NCBI RefSeq assembly: GCF_010093025.1
Contig: NZ_CP048114.1
Coordinates: forward strand, 1,364,001-1,428,000
Direction: 5' to 3'
Length of the DNA stretch: 64,000 nt
From: Edaphobacter sp. 12200R-103
GTDB taxonomy: Bacteria > Acidobacteriota > Terriglobia > Terriglobales > Acidobacteriaceae
A program made the position numbers and the translations under genes. The first letter of the stretch is position 1. Every line of letters starts with the position of its first letter. Under the pieces are notes generated by a model. That model made no database searches. It was not told the origin of the DNA and saw nothing but the letters and a program-made list of their open reading frames with translations. This document shows, piece after piece, positions 56,733-64,000 of this stretch.

Positions 56733-56933
56733 TTACTTTGTAAACATCTTGCTTCCGGGATCTCGATTTTCGTTGCTATGAAGACGATTCTGAGCACGCT
56801 TTGCGCTCTCCATCGCTGCAGCGTCGGCTCGCTCCTGGGCTGTCTTTCCGACTTCAGTCGCGCTGGCGTTCTGTTCGATAGCCTCGTGGGAGGGCCTTGC
56901 TCCTGTCTTGGTCGAGTTCAGTCCTTGTGCCAT
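56733..56933 (-). CDS. Small hydrophilic protein, unknown
   Basis: 66-residue Ala/Glu/Lys-rich protein, MAQGLNSTKTGARPSHEAIEQ... ending in NENRDPGSKMFTK. No signal or membrane segment. GAGG with good spacing lies before the ATG at 56933, supporting translation; a start four codons earlier at 56945 is possible. The composition resembles small stress-related basic/acidic proteins, but I recognise no family. Confidence 0.55.
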   Translation of the reverse strand: MAQGLNSTKTGARPSHEAIEQNASATEVGKTAQERADAAAMESAKRAQNRLHSNENRDPGSKMFTK

Positions 56934-56978
56934 ATACCACCTCACTTCTTAGAAAGATGGCCCATTCCAACTACCCGG

Positions 56979-57010
56979 TTGCCTTATGCTTGTTGCCTTA
57001 TGCTTGTTGC
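56979..57010 (+). repeat. 14-bp tandem duplication upstream of the M19 gene
   Basis: TTGCCTTATGCTTG occurs at 56979-56992 and again at 56993-57006, with a partial third start at 57007. TACAAT at 57011-57016 just after may be a -10 element. The duplication would change promoter spacing if it expanded or contracted. Confidence 0.55.
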
Positions 57011-57072
57011 TACAATCACTCATAATCATGAGAACGTTCCGTGACACTCAAGTAGGTGAAAAGCCGCGCCTT

Positions 57073-58347
57073 ATGCGGGTCGCCACTCTCGCGGCCTGTT
57101 GCGCGCTGCTGAGTGCCGCACCGTTTTCGAATGCCCAGGCAACCCGGCCGTCACACAAGGAAAAGATGAGCGCAACTCAGAATCCTCTTGCCGTCCAGAA
57201 CTCTTCCATCGTGATCGATACTCATGCGGACACGCCTCAGCGCTTTGCCGATGAACACTGGAACTTCACCGATCCACTGAATGGCGGCATGTTGAACTAC
57301 GACAGCGCGAAGAAGGGAAACCTCGATGCCCAATTCTTCTCCATCTGGGTCGATCCCAACCAGTATCCTGCAAACGCGTCTGCACGGCGCACGCTTGAGC
57401 TGATCGATGCGACGCTGGAGCAGGTGCGGAAGGCTCCGGATAAATTGGCTCTATGCGTCAACGCGGACCAGATTCTCGCAGCGCATAGACAAGGAAAATT
57501 CGCGGTGCTGATGGGAATCGAGGGCGGCCACTCCATTGAGAACTCCCTGGGCCTGCTGCGCGATTATTACCGTCTTGGCGTCCGTTATATGACGCTCACA
57601 TGGTCGAACACCAACGACTGGGCTGACTCCTCCGGGGACATCGACGATCCGAGAGTGAAGCATCACAATGGCCTCACCCCATTCGGCAAGCAGGTCGTAC
57701 AGGAGATGAACCGTCTCGGCATGATGGTCGACATCTCTCATGTCGCCGACAAGACGTTCTGGGATGTGATGGAGACGACCCAAGCGCCGGTGATCGCGTC
57801 CCATTCTTCCGCGCGAGCGCTTACCAGTGCTCCCCGTAACATGACCGACGATATGCTGCGCGCAGTTGCAAAAAACAATGGCGTGGTGATGGTCAACTTC
57901 TTCCCTGCCTTTATCGATGAGCATTGGCGGCAGGCGTGGAATGCGCAACGACCGGAGCGTCAGAAAGCACAGCAGCAGCTCGCCGCCGAGTACAAGGCCA
58001 AGGGACTTCCAGTGCCCTACGAGGCTTCGGACAAGATCGATCGCGAGTTTGCTGCAAAGATCGGACGCGCCCCCTTCAACTCCCTGATTGATCACTTTGA
58101 CCACGTAATCAAAGTGGCGGGGATCGACCATGTAGGCATCGGCACCGACTTCGACGGAATTCCAGTTCCACCCGAAGGCATTGACTCTGCCGCCGATCTA
58201 CCAAAGGTCACGAAGGCCCTGATGGCGCGGGGTTACACAGCGGAAGACATGCATAAACTGCTGGGCGGCAATCTCCTGCGCGTCTTTCGCGCCGTGCAAG
58301 CCGCGCAAGAGAAGCCTCCTGTGATCGCTCCGGGACAAGGTCAGTAA
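57073..58347 (+). CDS. Membrane dipeptidase, M19 (renal dipeptidase) family, exported
   Basis: 424-residue zinc dipeptidase. Signal MRVATLAACCALLSAAPFSNAQA. Zinc ligands: His-X-Asp in IVIDTHADTPQRF, Glu in GIEGGHSIEN, His in MVDISHVADKTFWDV and His in VIASHSSARAL; substrate-site Asp in HVGIGTDFDGIPVPPEG. Start uncertain: ATG at 57028 gives 15 more residues before the signal; the ATG at 57073 places the signal at the N-terminus and is 50 bases after a possible -10 box, so I prefer it. Confidence 0.9.
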   Translation: MRVATLAACCALLSAAPFSNAQATRPSHKEKMSATQNPLAVQNSSIVIDTHADTPQRFADEHWNFTDPLNGGMLNYDSAKKGNLDAQFFSIWVDPNQYPANASARRTLELIDATLEQVRKAPDKLALCVNADQILAAHRQGKFAVLMGIEGGHSIENSLGLLRDYYRLGVRYMTLTWSNTNDWADSSGDIDDPRVKHHNGLTPFGKQVVQEMNRLGMMVDISHVADKTFWDVMETTQAPVIASHSSARALTSAPRNMTDDMLRAVAKNNGVVMVNFFPAFIDEHWRQAWNAQRPERQKAQQQLAAEYKAKGLPVPYEASDKIDREFAAKIGRAPFNSLIDHFDHVIKVAGIDHVGIGTDFDGIPVPPEGIDSAADLPKVTKALMARGYTAEDMHKLLGGNLLRVFRAVQAAQEKPPVIAPGQGQ

Positions 58348-58375
58348 AATTCTCCAGCCCAGGCCGAAGGGAGCC

Positions 58376-58675
58376 TCACTTCCCTTTTGTCGCAATCAGC
58401 GCGATTTTGTGAATCTGCGGGGGTTCGGCGAGCAGCTCGTTCGCCTTCTGCATAAGGGCTTTCGCAATAGGCCCATTCAGGTGCGCATCCCGTCCCGCCT
58501 CATCCTCAAAGGTATCGAAGATGCTGAAGCGGCCGTCGTCCTCATCGAGGGCATACCAGGTCACAGTCCCCTGCTCCTGAGCAGCCATCTGCGCCCCCTG
58601 CCTCAGAAATTCCTTCAGCTCCGTCTCTTTCCCCGGTTTGGCCTTCAATGGAACGTAAAGCGCCAGCTTTGGCAT
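58376..58675 (-). CDS. Antibiotic-biosynthesis-monooxygenase-like (ABM) protein
   Basis: 99-residue dimeric-barrel protein: MPKLALYVPLKAKPGKETELKEFL, then EQGTVTWYALDEDDGRFSIFDTFEDEAGRDAHLNGPIAKAL. The family includes YgiN-type quinol monooxygenases and heme-degrading proteins, but most members have no known role. No signal. It converges on the M19 gene end and diverges from the DUF1440 gene. Confidence 0.88.
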   Translation of the reverse strand: MPKLALYVPLKAKPGKETELKEFLRQGAQMAAQEQGTVTWYALDEDDGRFSIFDTFEDEAGRDAHLNGPIAKALMQKANELLAEPPQIHKIALIATKGK

Positions 58676-58789
58676 AAACCCTCCTTTAAATCGTTGGATG
58701 CCATCCTGACCATCGGGTCACACAACTCTCGCAAATCCGCATCACACACTTGTAAATATCTTTCTCTTCCGGGGAAAGCGAGGTGTCTC

Positions 58790-59365
58790 TTGGTTACTCA
58801 ATGGTTCAGGCGCAGGCATCGTCCTAACGTCATTCGCGGAGTTGTAACCGGCGTAACCGCTGGAATTGCCGCGACGCTGATTATGGATCAGTTTCAGAAG
58901 CTGAGTTCGGCCGGAAAGAAAGTCGCAGAAAAGCAGGTTCGGCTGGCGCTCGATGAGCCGGAAGAATCGATTGATCTAGACCAGCGGCAGCACGCGGAAG
59001 AGGCAGCCCGGCAGGAGGATTCGACCGAGAAGGTGGCCCGCAGGATTGCAGTGGCGGCAGGAAGAGATTTGCAGGCGGAAAATAAGAAGAAGGCGGGGCG
59101 GGCAGTTCATTATGCTTTCGGCACATTGATGGGCGCAATCTACGGTGTGACTGCCGAGCTGGCTCCTGAGGTGACCACCGGCGGCGGGACCGCATACGGC
59201 ACTCTCCTGTTCCTCGCGGCACACGAAGTCGCCGTACCAGCTTTTCAACTTTCGCCGCCACCGGCCGAAACCCCTACGACCGATCATCTGCAACATTGGG
59301 CGGCGCACGTCGTCTACGGAGGCTCACTGGAGCTGGTTCGCAGCCTCCTGCGCCGCCTGATGTAG
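58790..59365 (+). CDS. DUF1440 (YagU-like) membrane protein
   Basis: 191-residue protein. Hydrophobic NVIRGVVTGVTAGIAATLIMDQF is followed by a charged linker, then the family C-terminal region AVHYAFGTLMGAIYGVTAELAPEVTTGGGTAYGTLLFLAAHEVAVPAFQLSPPPAET... HLQHWAAHVVYGGSLELVRSLLRR. YagU in E. coli is an inner-membrane protein linked to acid resistance. The start is TTG at 58790, preceded by GAGGTG; longer frames overlap the ABM gene on the other strand and have no match. Confidence 0.82.
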   Translation: MVTQWFRRRHRPNVIRGVVTGVTAGIAATLIMDQFQKLSSAGKKVAEKQVRLALDEPEESIDLDQRQHAEEAARQEDSTEKVARRIAVAAGRDLQAENKKKAGRAVHYAFGTLMGAIYGVTAELAPEVTTGGGTAYGTLLFLAAHEVAVPAFQLSPPPAETPTTDHLQHWAAHVVYGGSLELVRSLLRRLM

Positions 59366-59428
59366 GTCCGTTTCGAATTGCCCGCCGCAGGCGTCTGCGA
59401 TAGCCTTGTCTTTGGAGTTTAGGTACGC

Positions 59429-60202
59429 ATGACGCTTCGTCTTCTCGCACTTGCCCTGGTTGTCAGCGGCGGACCGGCCTGGGCGCAATCGCAGCCGGCC
59501 ACCACTCCTGCGGCCGATTCATCACAGGCACCGCAGGCGCCAGCGCCGCCATCTTCTGCAGATGCGTTGCCGGATGCCCCCAGTACAACCAGCGATGCCA
59601 AACCTCCCGTTGTCCCGACCGGACCGACGGTGGTGATTGACACAACGATGGGCCGGCTGACATGCAGACTCTATGACAAACAGGCCCCTGTGACAGTCGC
59701 AAACTTTATGGGACTGGCAGAGGGATCGAAGGACTGGACCGATCCGAAGACCCTCAAAAAGGTTCACGGCGAGCCCTTCTACAATGGCACGACGTTTCAT
59801 CGCGTCATTCCTGGCTTCATGATCCAGGGGGGCGACCGTCTTGGCGATGGACGCGGCGATCCTGGCTATCTCTTCCAGGACGAGTTCGACCCCACCGTTG
59901 CCTTCGATGAGCCGGGACGGCTGGCGATGGCCAACTCCGGGCCCAATACCAATGGCTCACAGTTTTTTATCACCGAGGTTCCTGTTCCACAGCTCAATGG
60001 CAAGCACACCATCTTCGGACAGTGCGATGCTCACACGGTTCTGCTTGTCGCCTCGATCGCACGCGTCCAGCGTGACGACAATGACAAACCCGTAACCCCG
60101 GTCGTCATCAATAAGGTCACCATCGTCCGGGACGGACAGCCCATGCCTCCCGAACCACCGCAACCCGCTGCTTCTCCGGCAGCGCCGCCTTCTGCAAACT
60201 AA
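59429..60202 (+). CDS. Exported cyclophilin-type peptidyl-prolyl isomerase
   Basis: 257-residue isomerase of the cyclophilin family. Signal [20 protein letters not shown], then a Pro/Ala-rich linker to about residue 60, then the domain [46 protein letters not shown], and [38 protein letters not shown]. Active-site Arg in [13 protein letters not shown] and aromatic HTIFG are intact, so catalysis is expected in the periplasm. A Pro-rich tail ends it. It is followed by a cytoplasmic paralog after 64 bases. Confidence 0.92.
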   Translation: MTLRLLALALVVSGGPAWAQSQPATTPAADSSQAPQAPAPPSSADALPDAPSTTSDAKPPVVPTGPTVVIDTTMGRLTCRLYDKQAPVTVANFMGLAEGSKDWTDPKTLKKVHGEPFYNGTTFHRVIPGFMIQGGDRLGDGRGDPGYLFQDEFDPTVAFDEPGRLAMANSGPNTNGSQFFITEVPVPQLNGKHTIFGQCDAHTVLLVASIARVQRDDNDKPVTPVVINKVTIVRDGQPMPPEPPQPAASPAAPPSAN

Positions 60203-60266
60203 ACCTTTGCCTCTCGTTAGCTTTGAGGGGCCTCACTCAGTACGTCCAATCCCAAAGGAGAACAAC

Positions 60267-60788
60267 ATGGCACGTAAGCCAGGAACCTACGCAACTTTTA
60301 AGACGTCCGAAGGAACCATTGTCACTGAACTTTTTGAGAAGGACGCTCCCCAGACTGTAGCGAACTTTATCGGCCTCGCCGAGGGCACCAAGGAGTGGGA
60401 GAGCCGCAGCAAGAAGGGATCCAAGCTGTATGACGGAACCATCTTCCATCGCGTCATTCCCGAGTTCATGATCCAGGGTGGCGATCCCGAAGGCACCGGC
60501 ATGGGCGGTCCTGGCTACAAGTTTGCCGACGAGACTAAGGGAAGCCCCCATGGATTTCAGGAGCCCGGCAAGCTGGCCATGGCCAACGCCGGACCCAACA
60601 CCAACGGATCGCAGTTCTTCATCACCGTGGCTCCCACCACCTGGCTGACTGGCCGCCACACCATCTTCGGACAGGTCGTCGAAGGCTACGACATCGTCGA
60701 GAAGATCTCGAAGGTCTCCCGCGACGGCATGGACCGGCCCAAGACCCCGGTCGTTCTGGAGTCTGTCACCATCGAGCGCATCGCTTAG
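60267..60788 (+). CDS. Cytoplasmic cyclophilin-type peptidyl-prolyl isomerase
   Basis: 173-residue cyclophilin with no signal: ATFKTSEGTIVTELFEKDAPQTVANFIGLAEGTKEW, FHRVIPEFMIQGGDPEGTGMGGPGYKFADE and [40 protein letters not shown]. The active-site Arg and Phe/His groups are conserved. AAAGGAG lies about 6 bases before the ATG at 60267. It is tandem with the exported isomerase, suggesting duplication and division of labour between compartments. Confidence 0.94.
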   Translation: MARKPGTYATFKTSEGTIVTELFEKDAPQTVANFIGLAEGTKEWESRSKKGSKLYDGTIFHRVIPEFMIQGGDPEGTGMGGPGYKFADETKGSPHGFQEPGKLAMANAGPNTNGSQFFITVAPTTWLTGRHTIFGQVVEGYDIVEKISKVSRDGMDRPKTPVVLESVTIERIA

Positions 60789-60805
60789 CAACCAGAGTTG
60801 CCGGC

Positions 60806-60840
60806 AAAAAAAAGCCCGCATCTCGCGGGCTTTTTCTTTG
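60806..60840. terminator. Bidirectional terminator between the cyclophilin and mdh genes
   Basis: GCCCGC (60814-60819) pairs with GCGGGC (60825-60830) with a 5-base loop; eight A on the left and TTTTTCTTT on the right let it act in both directions for the convergent genes. Confidence 0.85.
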
Positions 60841-60856
60841 TATAGCCGATAAGGTT

Positions 60857-61828
<972 letters not shown>

Positions 61829-61926
61829 TTAAGACGCGCCTGAATGCCGCATCTCTTCGCCATCCATGATACTTGCCTCGTTAGAGAGCTGGCACGATAT
61901 TCGACGTATCCGTGCGGATATCGTCG

Positions 61927-62310
61927 TCAATGTTGACGAAAATGGGCACGAGCAGCATCTCGGTCGACGAATAGGTCCAAATGAACCATCCTCGCGATAA
62001 TCGCGCCCGATGACCTCTGATGATTCGATGCGATTACCTGCAAGTCAACTTGACGATGAATCTCGTCCTTCAACTCGTCATCTTCTTCGCGAGACCAAGG
62101 CTTACCCACTCGGCCCTCTCTGGCTTCAGTTGTATTTTTATATTTCTGGAGCGCTTCGGCTGCTAAGAACAATGCTCGAATAACATTTGGACGGTGCAAT
62201 ATATCTGCTGGAAGAGCCTTATTCGGCTGATCTGGATCCATTCCATGTGCAAGGAGGCTCACAATTCTGTAAGCCTCCTTGCGATCTACTTTGGCAGGAA
62301 TACTCTGCAT
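61927..62310 (-). CDS. SANT/Myb-like small protein of lower GC content
   Basis: 127-residue protein. N-terminal helical part (SIPAKVDRKEAYRIVSLLAHGMDPDQPNKALPADILHRPNVIRALFLAAEALQKYK), then GKPWSREEDDELKDEIHRQVDLQVIASNHQRSSGAIIARMVHLDLF, which resembles SANT/Myb-like domains that in some bacteria bind DNA. GAGGG lies 7 bases before the ATG at 62310. Hand count gives about 48 percent GC, against about 60 percent in flanking genes, so it may be acquired. It is between icd and mdh on the same strand. Function unknown. Confidence 0.75.
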   Translation of the reverse strand: MQSIPAKVDRKEAYRIVSLLAHGMDPDQPNKALPADILHRPNVIRALFLAAEALQKYKNTTEAREGRVGKPWSREEDDELKDEIHRQVDLQVIASNHQRSSGAIIARMVHLDLFVDRDAARAHFRQH

Positions 62311-62342
62311 TGACTGCCCTCACTTTGAAGATAGTGAGTATC

Positions 62343-63746
<1,404 letters not shown>

Positions 63747-63885
63747 AAATGAATCGTCCCCCCAGTAAAGGTGATAAGAAGACCAAGCTATCATCCGCGA
63801 AGAACGTCTGGCAATATTCGCACGATGAAAACGATAATCGAACTTAGAGCGTGTCGCTGCAGCGCTCTATGTAAGATTACCCGCA

Positions 63886-64000
63886 TGCGAAAGCGGAACC
63901 TGATCCTTCTCTTCCTCGTACCAATTCTGCTGCTGAAAGATTCACCTGCGCAGACCCATTCCATTCTCGAAAAGATCGAGTGGACCTGGGCAGACCGTCC
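63886..64000 (+). CDS. Exported protein, N-terminal part (runs off the right edge)
   Basis: Only 38 codons are visible. MRKRNLILLFLVPILLLKDS is a clear Sec-type signal ending in SPAQT, then HSILEKIEWTWADR begins the mature protein. It is divergent from icd, and the rest is outside the window. The family cannot be named. Confidence 0.55.

Overview
The window looks like the chromosome of a free-living member of Acidobacteriota, probably order Terriglobales (Granulicella/Edaphobacter/Terriglobus-like). This is inference. It rests on a roughly 1170-residue TonB-dependent receptor with an N-terminal carboxypeptidase-regulatory domain, a pro-kumamolisin S53 peptidase ending in a Gly-Cys-Gly-Gly-Gly plus Ig-like tail, abundant secreted enzymes, a moderately GC-rich sequence (about 60 percent by eye) and an intergenic repeat of the GTCATCCTGAGCGAAG type. 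No rRNA, tRNA, CRISPR array, phage or insertion sequence was found. Nearly all of the sequence is ordinary chromosomal coding sequence.

Layout. 1-4.2 kb: threonine genes thrC-thrB (minus strand), divergent from a molybdate transporter modABC. 4.3-12.5 kb: murB, a bacilliredoxin, a regulator that looks like a sigma-54 activator but lacks GAFTGA, a DUF885 peptidase-like protein, proC, heme A synthase, then an ECF sigma operon on the minus strand that leads toward a small exported protein of LEA-like 11-residue repeats. 12.6-17.3 kb: polyphosphate kinase and an S53 peptidase. 17.5-23.2 kb: a Bacillus-style beta-oxidation operon fadN-fadA-fadE with a readable promoter whose spacer is a perfect palindrome. 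23.3-33.5 kb: a polysaccharide-use region (PL5-like lyase, GH105-like hydrolase, ROK regulator, GH2 enzyme, TonB receptor). 33.7-36.8 kb: an M16 peptidase pair. 37-42.6 kb: glmU, a receiver/HD-GYP protein, a pterin dehydratase, recO, a ferredoxin and a small membrane protein. 42.7-48 kb: YjbQ, then a motility block (motB, motA, flbD on minus; flagellin, fliD, fliS on plus) with sigma-28-like promoters. 48-51 kb: a Cys-rich exported peptide and a Met/His-rich outer-membrane-type protein, then RdgB. 51.2-56.1 kb: sdhC-sdhA-sdhB, with an acyltransferase gene sitting between sdhA and sdhB. 56.3-60.8 kb: small stress and housekeeping genes, an M19 dipeptidase and two cyclophilins. 60.9-63.7 kb: TCA genes icd and mdh with a low-GC SANT-like gene between them. 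A truncated exported protein begins at the right edge.

How the genes fit together. Motility genes and the HD-GYP protein share a sigma-28-type promoter, which links c-di-GMP turnover to flagella. The polysaccharide region combines uptake (TonB receptor), depolymerisation (lyase, GH105, GH2) and a sugar-sensing regulator. The TCA enzymes (sdh, icd, mdh), the beta-oxidation operon and heme A synthase describe an aerobic heterotroph.

The most unusual observations are: a dispersed intergenic repeat whose copies repeatedly lie beside, and share their leading bases with, local tandem arrays; the acyltransferase inside the sdh cluster; the fad promoter with an operator filling its spacer; and a shared 20-base motif at two divergent flagellar promoters. 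I did not see a convincing wholly new multi-gene system.
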